Source: Kordia sp.
GTDB lineage: Bacteria > Bacteroidota > Bacteroidia > Flavobacteriales > Flavobacteriaceae
Reading direction: 5' to 3'
DNA length: 64,000 nucleotides
Assembly: GCF_022447245.1 (NCBI RefSeq)
Contig: NZ_JAKVBC010000008.1
Location: forward strand, 62,001 to 126,000
Shown: one piece after another, positions 43,930-53,872 of the stretch
Layout of the letters: each line of letters opens with the position of its first letter
How positions within the stretch are numbered: position 1 is the stretch's first letter
Made by a program: the position numbers and the translations under genes
The notes under the pieces: generated by a model
What the model saw: the letters and a program-made list of their open reading frames with translations, nothing else
What the model was told of the DNA's origin: nothing
Database searches by the model: none

Positions 43930-44661
43930 ATGAATTATCTATTAAACTTACCTTTTGTTGCTAAAATGGCACCAAATGATTACGTAGGATTTACGTTTTT
44001 TGTAGGATGTATGGCTATGATGGCTGCATCAGTATTTTTCTTTTTATCAATGAATAATTTTGATAAAAAATGGCGAACATCGATTCTTGTATCGGGCCTC
44101 ATTACTTTCATAGCTGCTGTTCATTATTGGTACATGCGTGATTATTGGGCTGATACAGGATCATCTCCGACATTTTTCCGTTATGTAGACTGGATTTTGA
44201 CAGTACCGTTAATGTGTGTTGAATTCTACTTGATTCTAAAAGTAGCTGGAGCAAAAAAATCATTAATGTGGAAGTTGATTCTATTATCAACAGTAATGTT
44301 AGTAACTGGATACCTTGGAGAAGCAGTATTCAGAGATCAGGCTCAAATTTGGGGTCTTATTTCAGGGATCGCATATTTTGTAATCGTTTATGAAATTTGG
44401 CTTGGAAGTGCAAAGAAATTGGCAGTTGAAGCTGGTGGATACATTCTGAAAGCACATAAAACATTGTGTTGGTTTGTATTAGTTGGATGGGCAATTTATC
44501 CAATAGGATACATGGCTGGAACACCAGGATGGTATGATGGAATTTTTGGTGAGTTATCATTAGACGTAGTATACAACATAGGTGATGCGATTAACAAAAT
44601 CGGTTTTGGTTTAGTAATATATAGTTTAGCAGTAAGTATGACAGCTAAAGAAAAAGCTTAA
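43930..44661 (+). CDS. Proteorhodopsin, green-tuned DTE-type light-driven proton pump
   Basis: The 243-residue seven-helix protein has the retinal Lys in helix G (Lys223 in IGDAINKIGFG) and the pump residues in helix C: RYVDWILTVPLMCVEF gives Asp87, Thr91 and Glu98, the DTE triad of proton pumps (proteorhodopsin Asp97, Thr101 and Glu108). Arg84 and the conserved His65 in AAVHYWYM are also present. Met95 aligns with tuning position 105, where Met or Leu means green absorption and Gln blue. Retinal would come from the divergent blh gene. Light-driven proton export would support survival under carbon limitation. Confidence 0.95.
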   Translation: MNYLLNLPFVAKMAPNDYVGFTFFVGCMAMMAASVFFFLSMNNFDKKWRTSILVSGLITFIAAVHYWYMRDYWADTGSSPTFFRYVDWILTVPLMCVEFYLILKVAGAKKSLMWKLILLSTVMLVTGYLGEAVFRDQAQIWGLISGIAYFVIVYEIWLGSAKKLAVEAGGYILKAHKTLCWFVLVGWAIYPIGYMAGTPGWYDGIFGELSLDVVYNIGDAINKIGFGLVIYSLAVSMTAKEKA

Positions 44662-44826
44662 AAACTACTCTTACATATTTTTTAACACATGGAATCTTGG
44701 ATCTTTTAGAAGTCCAAGATTTCTTTTTTTTTAAGATTAATATTTGAATGCTTCAAAAGTATTTCTGGACTCATTGACGGTTTTCTAACATATCGTCAGC
44801 TTTTTTTCGATTCTTTAGGACTATTT

Positions 44827-44841
44827 ATGACAACCTGTCAT
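44827..44841. promoter_or_regulatory. Perfect palindrome upstream of dnaK
   Basis: ATGACA-ACC-TGTCAT is a perfect six-base dyad with a 3-base spacer. A second half-site-like CTGTCAAAATTT follows at 44868. It may bind a regulator of dnaK; the CIRCE element is not present. Confidence 0.5.
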
Positions 44842-44892
44842 TAATTTCACCATAAATTTACTGTTATCTGTCAAAATTTATTCATTTGTCTG

Positions 44893-44908
44893 TTGGCACA
44901 ATCATTGA
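44893..44908 (+). promoter_or_regulatory. Sigma-54-like -24/-12 element of dnaK
   Basis: TTGGCACAATCATTGA has GG, ten bases, then GA, close to the sigma-54 consensus TGGCAC-N5-TTGC with A for C at the last position. It lies 79 bases before dnaK. It is a candidate promoter only. Confidence 0.45.
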
Positions 44909-44987
44909 CTATTCATACCCAAGTTAGAAAAGCAAACATTAAATAAAAGTATAACACAACACAATAGATAAAAGTTTAAAATAAGTT

Positions 44988-46904
44988 ATGAGTAAAATTA
45001 TTGGAATCGATTTAGGAACTACCAACTCATGTGTTTCTGTAATGGAAGGAAACGAGCCAGTTGTAATTGCAAATGCTGAGGGAAGACGTACAACTCCTTC
45101 TGTTATTGCTTTTGTTGAAGGTGGAGAAATTAAAGTTGGTGATCCTGCAAAAAGACAAGCAGTAACGAACCCTACTAAAACAGTTTATTCTATCAAGCGT
45201 TTTATGGGGAACAAATTTTCTGAATCTTCTAAAGAAGCAGGACGTGTTCCTTACAAAGTAGTAAAAGGTGACAACGATACACCAAGAGTAGATATCGATG
45301 GTCGTTTATATACACCACAAGAATTATCAGCAATGATTCTTCAAAAAATGAAGAAAACTGCAGAAGAATTCTTAGGACAAGATGTATCAGAAGCTGTTAT
45401 TACAGTTCCTGCATACTTTAATGATGCACAACGTCAAGCTACAAAAGAAGCTGGTGAAATTGCAGGTTTAAAAGTTAGAAGAATTATCAATGAGCCAACT
45501 GCTGCGGCATTAGCTTATGGATTGGATAAAAAAGGTCAAGATCAGAAAATTGTGGTTTTTGACTTTGGAGGTGGAACACATGATGTTTCTATCTTAGAAT
45601 TAGGAGACGGAGTTTTTGAAGTATTATCTACAGATGGAGATACACACTTAGGAGGAGATGACGTGGATGAAAAAATCATCAACTGGTTGGCTGAAGAGTT
45701 CAACAATGATGAAGGAATGGATTTACGTAAAGATGCAATGGCATTACAACGTTTAAAAGAAGCTGCTGAGAAAGCAAAGATTGAATTATCTAGTTCTACA
45801 TCAACTGAAATCAACTTGCCTTATATTACAGCAACTGCTAGTGGACCAAAACACTTAGTACGTTCATTATCAAGGTCAAAGTTTGAGCAATTAATTGACG
45901 ATTTAGTAAAAAGAACTATTGAGCCTTGCCAAACGGCACTTAAAAATGCAGGTTTATCTACAGGAGATATCGACGAAATTATCTTAGTTGGTGGATCAAC
46001 TCGTATACCAGCAGTACAAGAAGCAGTTGAAAAATTCTTCGGTAAAAAACCAAGTAAAGGCGTAAATCCAGATGAGGTAGTTGCCGTAGGTGCAGCAATT
46101 CAAGGTGGAGTATTAACTGGAGATGTAAAAGACGTATTATTATTAGACGTAACACCACTTTCTCTGGGAATTGAGACAATGGGGAACGTAATGACAAAGT
46201 TGATTGAAGCAAACACTACAATTCCAACAAAAAAGTCACAAGTATTCTCAACTGCAGCTGACAATCAGCCATCTGTAGAAATTCACGTATTACAAGGTGA
46301 ACGTCCAATGGCAGCACACAATAAAACAATTGGTCGTTTCCATTTAGATGGTATTCCACCAGCGCAAAGAGGAGTTCCGCAAATTGAAGTAACTTTTGAT
46401 ATTGACGCAAACGGAATTATCAATGTTTCGGCTAAAGATAAAGGAACAAACAAAGAGCAAAACATTCGTATCGAAGCTTCTTCAGGATTAACAGAAGAAG
46501 AAATTGCGAAAATGAAGCAAGAGGCAGAAGCAAATGCGGAAGCGGATAAGAAAGCTAAAGAAACAGCTGATAAGTTAAACAGTGCTGATTCTATGATTTT
46601 CCAAACAGAAAAGCAATTAAGCGAATTTGGTGATAAATTATCTGATGATAAGAAGAAACCAATTGAAGATGCTTTGGAAGAATTGAAGAAAGCTTATGAA
46701 ACAAAAGATATCGCTGTAATCGACCCAGCTTTAGAGAAAATCAACGAAGCATGGAAAGTGGCAAGTGAAGAAATGTACAAAGCACAAGCTGAAGCCCAAC
46801 AAGGTGGAGCAGCACAACCAGGACCAGATGCTTCTGCACAAGATGGAGCAGATCATAAAGATGGTGAAGACGTGCAAGACGTAGATTTCGAAGAAGTGAA
46901 GTAA
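44988..46904 (+). CDS. dnaK: Chaperone DnaK (Hsp70)
   Basis: The 638-residue protein has the N-terminal ATPase ([17 protein letters not shown], phosphate-1; [20 protein letters not shown], phosphate-2; [17 protein letters not shown], adenosine motif), the substrate-binding domain ([20 protein letters not shown]) and a C-terminal tail ending [11 protein letters not shown], close to the canonical EEV-type end. It folds and protects proteins with DnaJ and GrpE, neither of which is nearby. It is followed by a strong bidirectional terminator. Regulation may involve the upstream palindrome and the sigma-54-like element. Confidence 0.97.
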   Translation: MSKIIGIDLGTTNSCVSVMEGNEPVVIANAEGRRTTPSVIAFVEGGEIKVGDPAKRQAVTNPTKTVYSIKRFMGNKFSESSKEAGRVPYKVVKGDNDTPRVDIDGRLYTPQELSAMILQKMKKTAEEFLGQDVSEAVITVPAYFNDAQRQATKEAGEIAGLKVRRIINEPTAAALAYGLDKKGQDQKIVVFDFGGGTHDVSILELGDGVFEVLSTDGDTHLGGDDVDEKIINWLAEEFNNDEGMDLRKDAMALQRLKEAAEKAKIELSSSTSTEINLPYITATASGPKHLVRSLSRSKFEQLIDDLVKRTIEPCQTALKNAGLSTGDIDEIILVGGSTRIPAVQEAVEKFFGKKPSKGVNPDEVVAVGAAIQGGVLTGDVKDVLLLDVTPLSLGIETMGNVMTKLIEANTTIPTKKSQVFSTAADNQPSVEIHVLQGERPMAAHNKTIGRFHLDGIPPAQRGVPQIEVTFDIDANGIINVSAKDKGTNKEQNIRIEASSGLTEEEIAKMKQEAEANAEADKKAKETADKLNSADSMIFQTEKQLSEFGDKLSDDKKKPIEDALEELKKAYETKDIAVIDPALEKINEAWKVASEEMYKAQAEAQQGGAAQPGPDASAQDGADHKDGEDVQDVDFEEVK

Positions 46905-46970
46905 CTTGACTTTAAGAAAATTGAAAAGTAGACCTTTTTTAAAAATGAAGAAATTTCATTAGATTATATG

Positions 46971-46999
46971 AAAAAAGCAGCTCATTGAGCTGCTTTTTT
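46971..46999. terminator. dnaK terminator
   Basis: A 13-base perfect stem (AAAAAAGCAGCTC/GAGCTGCTTTTTT) with a three-base loop, symmetric A/T runs, serves dnaK and the convergent gene. Confidence 0.9.
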
Positions 47000-47022
47000 A
47001 TGCTTTAAAATAGATATAATTT

Positions 47023-47949
47023 CTAGAAAGAAGTCAAATGTAATTTTTTGTTTTTATGACGAAACACGGTTCCTTTTCCTTCTAATTTTTTGTCCTGTTC
47101 CGCTTCAATTTTCATGAATTTTTCATAATATTTGGAAACTTCTGCATTGCTAAGTATCGGTTTGCTACCATTGGTGATCGCTTCAGTAATATACGAATGT
47201 AATAAGCCTTGATAGGCATTCTTAAACAAATCATGTGTAGCAAAAATGTCGCAACCAATGACTTTATTCCCAGAAACGGCAATGACACCAACTGTAGAAC
47301 TCTTATTAATGAATTTTCCTTTAAAATAATTCAGATACGAGTTTAAATCTTTTGTATAAGTTTTCGATTTTGCCAATTCAGCATAGGTTCCTGTGCTTGA
47401 AGAAGCTTGGTTTTTATTGGTAGTTTCAGCAACATTTGCCCATACTTTTAGTTGATTTTTCTCTACCAAAGCAGCTTTTCTTACATTTTGACTGGTTACA
47501 TTAAAATATCCGTTAAAATTATTTCCCGATTCTTTTTGTTGCCATCGATTTTGCTCTACACAAAATGCAGGAATATTCTTTGTTTCTCCTGGTGCAATCA
47601 CAACATCTTCTGCGACCAAACGATCTTGTTTTCCTCCTTTTACAACTTCTCCCGCGATGATATATACATTTACATTTGAATTATTAATGGCAATAAGTGT
47701 GTTCACAGATCCTGAATCGTTGATTTCAATTTTTCCAGATTCAATGGCTTTCTTTAAATTATCATACTTTCCAATATTTTGGTAGGCTTTTTTATAAGCA
47801 GTATTTGCTTTAATTGGAATAAGTTGTAAGTTTTTGAATACGCTTTTTTTCGTACTAATAATTTTTAAATTTTCACTATTCATCTGTGCTGATACAGATA
47901 AAAAGGAGCAGTAACACAATACTACTAACGTATACTTAAAATATGACAT
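47023..47949 (-). CDS. Exported ARPP-1-domain protein
   Basis: The 308-residue protein has a signal peptide (LVVLCYCSFLSVSAQ) and the ARPP-1 domain: EINDSGSVNTLIAINNSNVN, then VYIIAGEVVKGGKQDRLVAE, DVVIAPGETKNIPAFCVEQN with RW following. The family was named for association with phosphatase-related genes and has no known activity. The central segment ASSSTGTYAELAKSK is linker-like. The gene is monocistronic and convergent with dnaK. Confidence 0.75.
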   Translation of the reverse strand: MSYFKYTLVVLCYCSFLSVSAQMNSENLKIISTKKSVFKNLQLIPIKANTAYKKAYQNIGKYDNLKKAIESGKIEINDSGSVNTLIAINNSNVNVYIIAGEVVKGGKQDRLVAEDVVIAPGETKNIPAFCVEQNRWQQKESGNNFNGYFNVTSQNVRKAALVEKNQLKVWANVAETTNKNQASSSTGTYAELAKSKTYTKDLNSYLNYFKGKFINKSSTVGVIAVSGNKVIGCDIFATHDLFKNAYQGLLHSYITEAITNGSKPILSNAEVSKYYEKFMKIEAEQDKKLEGKGTVFRHKNKKLHLTSF

Positions 47950-48097
47950 GATGTATTGATTTTTGATTTAGCAAGAAAAGTAATGTCAAATTTCAAGTAA
48001 AAAAATAGACAATTCGTCAAGCATCATTTTCAAAGTGTGAAATCAATGTATGGGTTAGGGAAGAAGAGTTTATTGTAGCAAAATAACTACTTATCAG

Positions 48098-48160
48098 TTC
48101 GAGCACAGTTGAAAATAGTTATAAAAAAGAGTTCCGCTTTTCATCTCAACTATGCTCGAT
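48098..48160. repeat. Inverted pair of REP-like repeats
   Basis: TTCGAGCACAGTTGAAA (from 48098) and TCTCAACTATGCTCGAT (48144-48160) are inverted copies matching at about 13 of 17 positions, around a 30-base loop. The second copy resembles the repeat at 36093. They could fold as a hairpin. Confidence 0.5.
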
Positions 48161-48181
48161 TTGACAATTTTAGTTTCTATT

Positions 48182-48918
48182 TTAATTCTTAATAATTCGC
48201 TTCATAGCAATATTATTTGGAGTGTCTTGCAATCGTTCGAAATACATTCCTACAGCAAGGTTGAAAATAGAGAAGCGCCAGAAGCAAACCAGAAGTTACG
48301 ATTGGTGTTAATATTCCGTCTTCGGTATCGTTAACAGTGACTCTATAATTCACAACGGCATCGCATTGTCCAGTTGTATTATTAACCGTAATATTAGCAG
48401 AACAAGTAATTACTGGCGAATCACCCATAGATTCAAACAGTTGTACATTTGCAATTTGGGTGATACTAGATGTACCACAAGTTCCAGTAAAATTTAATCG
48501 ATAATAAGAATATGAATTTGTATTTGTAAATGAGAATATTCTGATAGAGAAACGTGTAGAAACACATGGAATGCTTCCCGTAGCAATACTTGTAAAAATT
48601 GTTCCATCGTTAGAACCAAAAATTTCATAATTGGCCGGATCTCTCTCAGGAGCATCGTTTGCCGTTACAATTTCCATCGCAATGGCTGTATGTGCTACAC
48701 CTAATAAATCGACTTGAAAACCGATACCATCAAAGGCATTAAAATCTAGGTATTTTGTATTTGAATTTTGATCAATAACATTTTGAATAGCTTTGCCGCC
48801 AGGAGAATTCACACTTCCTAAAGTAGTTGCAGTATGTATGGAATCATCAAAAATTCCTTGGGCGTAATTGATCGTTATGCCCGCAATAAAAAGGAATAAA
48901 ACGAGTAGTTTTTTTCAT
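48182..48918 (-). pseudogene. Remnant of a T9SS-secreted discoidin/HYR adhesin
   Basis: From ATG 48918 the natural signal peptide (LLVLFLFIAGITINYAQ) is reached only with one A fewer (A7 where A6 is needed). The central frame holds an F5/8-C/discoidin-like domain (ERDPANYEIFGSNDGTIFTS, SYSYYRLNFTGTCG) and the start of an HYR domain (ITCSANITVNNTTGQCDAVV). It breaks in the HYR repeat after TSGL and resumes, in another frame, as NLAVGMYFERLQ, then DTPNNIAMKRIIKN*, a type IX secretion C-terminal signal. A large internal part is missing. This is a deletion-degraded surface protein gene. Confidence 0.72.
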
Positions 48919-49138
48919 AATTGGGTTGGTTAAGGTTAATTAAATATTGAATTTGATAGGAAGTTAGCAGAATTTCGTTAGATTATGAAATTTTTCGTTT
49001 GATATGACTTAAAATGTAAAATTTTTAAAATCAGACAGATTGCTAAAAAAATACTATATGGGTAACAATAATAATGGTATTATTTTGCTTAAGTAACCAA
49101 CTAGTTTATTGATTCAAAAAAAGGAAAAATATATTGAG

Positions 49139-51241
49139 TTAAGCTTTTTCGTCTTTTATAATAGCCAAACCAATACGTATGGTATTGTATGAAATCGCTT
49201 CTTGAAAATGTTCAAAATAGGGTTTTAAAGTTTCAGGATTTTCTAATTCTTCTTTTGCTTTTCGAATGCTTTCCAAATCGTGTTTGTCAATAAATTGATG
49301 TAAATCTATAATTTTGTCTGTGTTGTATAGCTTGAAAATATGTGAAAAAATAGTGCCGACAGCTAATTTTCGTTCTTCTGCAATTTCTTCAATAGATAAG
49401 CCTAATTGCAACAACTCTTTCGTTTTTTGTGTTGTATCTACTTTGCGTTTCTTTTTCTTCTCACTCGTAAAATTGATAATTTCTTTAATAAAAGCATGTC
49501 CATAATTCATCATTTTGACACGCCCAACACCGTTAATTTGTATAAATTCTTCGTCAGACATTGGGCGCTCGGCTTCCATCTCACGCAAAGCTGCATCACT
49601 GAAAATTTGGTATGCAGGAACATCTTCATCTCTGGAAATTTCCAAACGCAATGCTCGCAATCGTTCAAATAGTGAATTCTTTGTGGCTTTTGATTCCTTC
49701 TTTTTCTGTTTCTTTTTTACTACTTCGACTTCGACCAAGTCTGCAAGTGCTACTTTTTTACCGCTAAAAAGGACTTCTTTGGCAAATTCGGTAAGTTTTA
49801 ATTTATTGTTTTCGTGAAAGGCAATTTCTAAATATCCTTGATTGATAAGTTGCGTAATGTACTGTTTCCAATCAAGCCAAGCGATATCTTTAGCAATTCC
49901 GTAGGTTTTTAACTCTTGATAACCTTTGTCAAAAATAGTAGTATTTTGTGCGCCACGTAATACGTCAATCACCGTACCAATCGGTTCTTGACCGTTTACA
50001 CGTGCTACAGCAGATAATGCTTTTTGAGCAATAATGGTTCCGTCAAAAAACTGAGGCGGATTGGTACAAACATCACAATTTCCACAATCTTCACTGATCA
50101 ATTCTCCAAAATAATTCAGCAAAATTTTTCGGCGACAACTCAAGTCGTCTGCATACTCTTTCATGCGATCGAGCTTCGCCAATTGCACTTCAACATTTCC
50201 AGAGCTTTCAGCAAACTTTTTCAATTGAATTTCATCTGCTTAACTGTGAAAAAGCAGTGTTTTAGATTGTAACCCTTCACGTCCAGCACGACCAATTTCT
50301 TGATAATAACCTTCTATGTTTTTTGGTAGATTATAATGAATAACCCAACGTACATTTGATTTATCGATTCCCATACCAAAAGCAATAGTAGCACAAATAA
50401 CTTGGCATGTATCATTGATAAAATCTTCTTGCATTTTTGAACGAAATTCATGACCAATACCCGCGTGATATGCAACGGCATTGACGTGAGCGTTTTTGAG
50501 TTTTTCAGCAACTTTTTCAGTGGCTTTTCTACTCAAGCAATAAATTATTCCACTTTCATTTGGGCGATCGTTTATAAAATTGATGATTTGTTTGATACGA
50601 TCATTGGCTGGACGAACTTCCAATTTTAAATTTTTTCGATCAAAAGAAGCAATATGTTGAGCAGCATCAGGAATATTCAACTGATTGGCAATATCTTCAC
50701 GTGTAGCTTTATCGGCAGTAGCTGTCAAAGCAATTAATGGAACTTTTGGAAACCGTTTCTTTAAATAACCAAGATTGGTATACGCTGGTCGAAAGTCATG
50801 TCCCCAAGAAGAAATACAATGTGCTTCATCTATGGCGATAAGACTGATGGTTTGACGGTTAAAAATAGCATCCAAATAGGTTAGACTCTCTGGCGCAGTA
50901 TACAGCAGTTTTATAGTGCCTTTTTCAATTTCAGTGTAAATTTCTTGTTGTTCGTTTTCGGTCTGACTACTGTTAATATAAGCTGCTGAAATTCCGTTAG
51001 TGGTCAATCCATCAACTTGGTCTTTCATTAAAGCAATCAAAGGAGATATCACAATCGTAAGTCCATCAAGTAGGATAGCTGGAAGTTGATAACAAATTGA
51101 TTTTCCGCCACCTGTAGGCATAATAACTAAATTGTCATTCCCATTAAAAATGGAAGTAATAATTTCTTCTTGTAACGGTCTAAATTTATCGTATCCGAAG
51201 TATTCTTTTAAAGTTTTGGTAAGTATAGTTGGAGCTATCAT
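49139..51241 (-). pseudogene. recQ: ATP-dependent DNA helicase RecQ interrupted by an in-frame TAA
   Basis: The two ORFs (51241-50240 and 50224-49139) are in the same frame and read through as one 700-residue RecQ with a single TAA at codon 334 (50240-50242), between TLLFHS and ADEIQLKKFAESS. RecQ relatives have a Tyr here (YSYAD), so one base change (TAT or TAC to TAA) explains it. The N-terminal helicase has PTGGGKSICYQL, AIDEAHCISSWGHDFRP and NIEGYYQEIGRAGREG. The C-terminal part has the zinc Cys (CRRKILLNYFGELISEDCGN, then CDVC), an HRDC domain and an HTH end. It is a nonsense allele or read-through; a fragment lacking the zinc/winged-helix domain should be inactive. Confidence 0.85.
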
Positions 51242-51597
51242 AGCTTACAAAGAAACTAAAAAAAATGTGAGTATTATATTATTTTAAACCTTATACTATA
51301 CTCTTTTACTAGTATAAAAATATATAAAATAAAGATGGGATATGACTAAAAAAGAATTGTTTATCTTCTTCTTAAGGTAATTTGTTCATTATTAGTAAAA
51401 TAAAAATGCATGACCTGAGGAATCATGCATTTTTTTGGTTGGTTGATTGGTTATTATAGATGTGACTGAGCTACTTTAGGTTTTTTAGGAAAACTAAAAT
51501 TACCGCTCAGTGATATTTTAATATTATAAAATTACATAGAAAACGCAAAATGGTATTACGTGATCGCCTTACTAAAGATACGTAAGTCCGTTACATT
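51242..51597. other. Gene-free interval with one terminator-like hairpin
   Basis: No credible ORF was seen on either strand. AAAAATGCATGA pairs with TCATGCATTTTT (51401-51433) with a nine-base loop and T-run, a good terminator with no gene before it. It may end a small RNA or a lost peptide gene. Confidence 0.45.
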
Positions 51598-52242
51598 TTA
51601 TAATTTTTTTAACATTTTTAATGCCGCTCTTGAGACTTTGTGCGTACCTTCGTATGTTTTAAAAGTGTAATTCTTACCGAAGAGTAATTGCATTTTGTCA
51701 TGCTCTTGATGCATACGTTCTTCAGTGAAATAATCGTCTTGTAAACCTACAATGTTTAGAATTTTTGTGTTATCTGGATTGATGAATGCAAAATCTTCAG
51801 AAGTTAACTCTGTAGGAATGCTTCCTGCATAAATGATCAGTTTGTCACAAAGAATTTGATAACGCGCTACCCAACGCATGGCTATGGAAACACCTTGAGA
51901 GAAACCAAGGACGTAAAAATTAACATGTTCAGGAATTTGTTCTGCTTGATAAATAGCATTCAAATTAGCCATAACATTTTTAATCTCAGCTTGCGTGTTT
52001 TCACGAGTTAACCAGCTTGCTCCAACATGTTTGTATTCGTTTCCTAAATAGTATTTTGAAGAGGCTTGTGGAGCAATAATATAATTTTCTTCTGGATTCA
52101 GTGCGTCAAAATATTTTATAAAATAACGACTCAAAAAACCAATACCATGACATACCAACCAAACATTCTTTGTTTTGTTGGTCAACGTGTTCATGGTTGA
52201 GTATGTGTTTGTGATTTTATACGTAATTTCTTTTTCTTCCAT
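51598..52242 (-). CDS. Alpha/beta-hydrolase, carboxylesterase/phospholipase type
   Basis: The 214-residue enzyme has VWLVCHGIGFLSRYFIKYFD at the oxyanion loop, the nucleophile elbow GFSQG (Ser near residue 122), the acid in GLQDDYFTEE and the His in YEGTHKVSRAALKML. This matches the small carboxylesterase/phospholipase-like esterases. It is divergent from the menI-like gene by 74 bases. The substrate is unknown. Confidence 0.83.
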   Translation of the reverse strand: MEEKEITYKITNTYSTMNTLTNKTKNVWLVCHGIGFLSRYFIKYFDALNPEENYIIAPQASSKYYLGNEYKHVGASWLTRENTQAEIKNVMANLNAIYQAEQIPEHVNFYVLGFSQGVSIAMRWVARYQILCDKLIIYAGSIPTELTSEDFAFINPDNTKILNIVGLQDDYFTEERMHQEHDKMQLLFGKNYTFKTYEGTHKVSRAALKMLKKL

Positions 52243-52316
52243 TCCTAATATATTCTGCTAGGGTTTCGTATTTTTGTATTTCAAAAATAGTCGATAAATT
52301 TTCATAAATATATCAA

Positions 52317-52736
52317 ATGAATCTTAATAAAGAAGCAATTTTAGGACAACTCAATGCAATTGTACCAAATACCTTGTTAGAAACACTAAAAATTTCCTAC
52401 ACAGATGTTGGAGATGATTTTTTAACTGCAAAGATGCCTGTAAACTCAAGTGTACATCAACCACAAGGATTATTACACGGTGGTGCTACTGTGGCATTAG
52501 CAGAAACAGTTGGTAGCACAGCTTCTCATTTGTTTATCGACACTGCAAAGTATAAAATTAAAGGTCTAGAAATTTCTGCCAATCACTTAAAAAGTAAAAG
52601 TGAAGGAGAAGTTTTTGCCACTGCACGTCCAATTCATAAAGGAAGAACAACGCATCTATGGGAAATTAGAGTAGAAGATGAAGAAGGTGCGCTGATTTCT
52701 CTTTGTAAATTAACGACCATCGTATTGGCGAAATAA
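52317..52736 (+). CDS. menI: Hotdog thioesterase, probable DHNA-CoA hydrolase
   Basis: The 139-residue hotdog enzyme contains VHQPQGLLHGGATVALAET with the catalytic Glu of the PaaI/DHNA-CoA-thioesterase type, then GLEISANHLKSKSEGEVFAT and TTHLWEIRVEDEEGALI. In the menaquinone pathway it releases 1,4-dihydroxy-2-naphthoate from its CoA ester. It lies 10 bases before menF and upstream of menD, which strengthens the assignment, though paralogues act on other acyl-CoAs. Confidence 0.75.
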   Translation: MNLNKEAILGQLNAIVPNTLLETLKISYTDVGDDFLTAKMPVNSSVHQPQGLLHGGATVALAETVGSTASHLFIDTAKYKIKGLEISANHLKSKSEGEVFATARPIHKGRTTHLWEIRVEDEEGALISLCKLTTIVLAK

Positions 52737-52746
52737 TTTTATAGAA

Positions 52747-53838
52747 ATGCTATCCGAACTATCAGAACAATATCAAAAACAACTTCCTTTTGTAGCTTTT
52801 AGAAGACCAAAAGGGAAAACTGTAAAAGCAATTTTTCAGCATACAGACGAATTGTACACTGTTACTGATTTTACAGAAAGTGGATTTGTATTTGCACCTT
52901 TTGATAATACGGAAAAGGCAATTTTGATTCCATTTGATGGAATACGTATGTCGCCAATAGAGAAAGTGGACTCTAATGCGATGAAAACTGAAATTCCAAC
53001 TCCTTCAGAAGCAGCACACAAACAACATCTGAAATTGGTAGAAAAAGCCGTGACAACCATTCAAAATTCAGCAATTGAAAAAATTGTATTGTCACGCAAA
53101 GAAGAAATCAACACCACTACTGATCCCTTTTTATTATTTGAACGTTTGCGAGAGCATTACTCAAACGCTTTTGTGTATTTATGGTATCATCCAAAAGTGG
53201 GCATGTGGGCAGGTGCAACTCCAGAAACTTTAGTCAATGCCAGAAGAAACGGCATTAGTACAATGTCTTTGGCAGGAACACAGAAGTTTCAAGAACATGC
53301 TGAGATTACTTGGAATCAAAAAGAGGAAGAGGAACAACAAATTGTGACAGATTATATCGCAAACCGCTTGCAACCTATTACAACTAACTTGTCAGTGAGT
53401 AAAGCAGAAACGCACCGTGCAGGCAGTTTGGTACATTTATGTGCTATGATTACTGCAAGAATGGCTGCAAATGTAAATATCGGAGATGTAATTAAAGCAC
53501 TGCATCCAACTCCTGCAATTTGTGGTTTTCCTACTGAAGCTGCAAAATCATTTATTCTTCAAGAAGAAAAGTATGAACGAAAGTTTTATACTGGATATTT
53601 AGGAGAGTTGAATATAATAGAAGAAACTTCTCGAAACCGCAATCGTAAAAATCAAGAAAACAGTGCATACAAAACAATTCGCAGCTATTCTGAGTTGTAT
53701 GTAAATCTACGTTGTATGGAACTAACTGACACTAAAAGAATTCTTTGTGTAGGAGGAGGAATTACCAAAGATTCTGATCCTGAATCCGAATGGCAGGAAA
53801 CATTGGCCAAATCGCAAATAATGAAGCGAGTATTATAA
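52747..53838 (+). CDS. menF: Isochorismate synthase
   Basis: The 363-residue chorismate-binding enzyme has SAIEKIVLSRKEEINTT, then WYHPKVGMWAGATPETLVNA, LAGTQKF, the catalytic region HLCAMITARMA, and LHPTPAICGFPTEAA near residue 260 followed by the C-terminal YVNLRCMELTDTKRILCVGG. It makes isochorismate from chorismate for menaquinone; menD follows 34 bases later. An entC-type role in siderophore synthesis is less likely given the men neighbours. Length is normal. Confidence 0.9.
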   Translation: MLSELSEQYQKQLPFVAFRRPKGKTVKAIFQHTDELYTVTDFTESGFVFAPFDNTEKAILIPFDGIRMSPIEKVDSNAMKTEIPTPSEAAHKQHLKLVEKAVTTIQNSAIEKIVLSRKEEINTTTDPFLLFERLREHYSNAFVYLWYHPKVGMWAGATPETLVNARRNGISTMSLAGTQKFQEHAEITWNQKEEEEQQIVTDYIANRLQPITTNLSVSKAETHRAGSLVHLCAMITARMAANVNIGDVIKALHPTPAICGFPTEAAKSFILQEEKYERKFYTGYLGELNIIEETSRNRNRKNQENSAYKTIRSYSELYVNLRCMELTDTKRILCVGGGITKDSDPESEWQETLAKSQIMKRVL

Positions 53839-53872
53839 AAAATGCGCTGAAAACCGTACTTTTGTAACTCGA

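Noticed and set aside
45542-46465. Several minus-strand ORFs opposite dnaK
   Set aside because: They overlap a highly conserved, complete dnaK with no independent start signals and no recognisable protein features.
49314-50272. Plus-strand ORFs opposite the recQ locus
   Set aside because: Low-complexity Phe/Leu-rich shadows of Lys-rich helicase sequence; the minus strand encodes clear RecQ domains.
50024-50272. RecQ split read as two real genes (a helicase and a separate HRDC protein)
   Set aside because: Both parts are in one frame and separated by one stop plus five sense codons that complete the family sequence; the second part has only TTG as start.
51401-51433. The hairpin at 51401 as a small-RNA or RiPP gene end
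   Set aside because: The sequence before it on either strand holds no leader-like frame; only a terminator-like hairpin can be stated.
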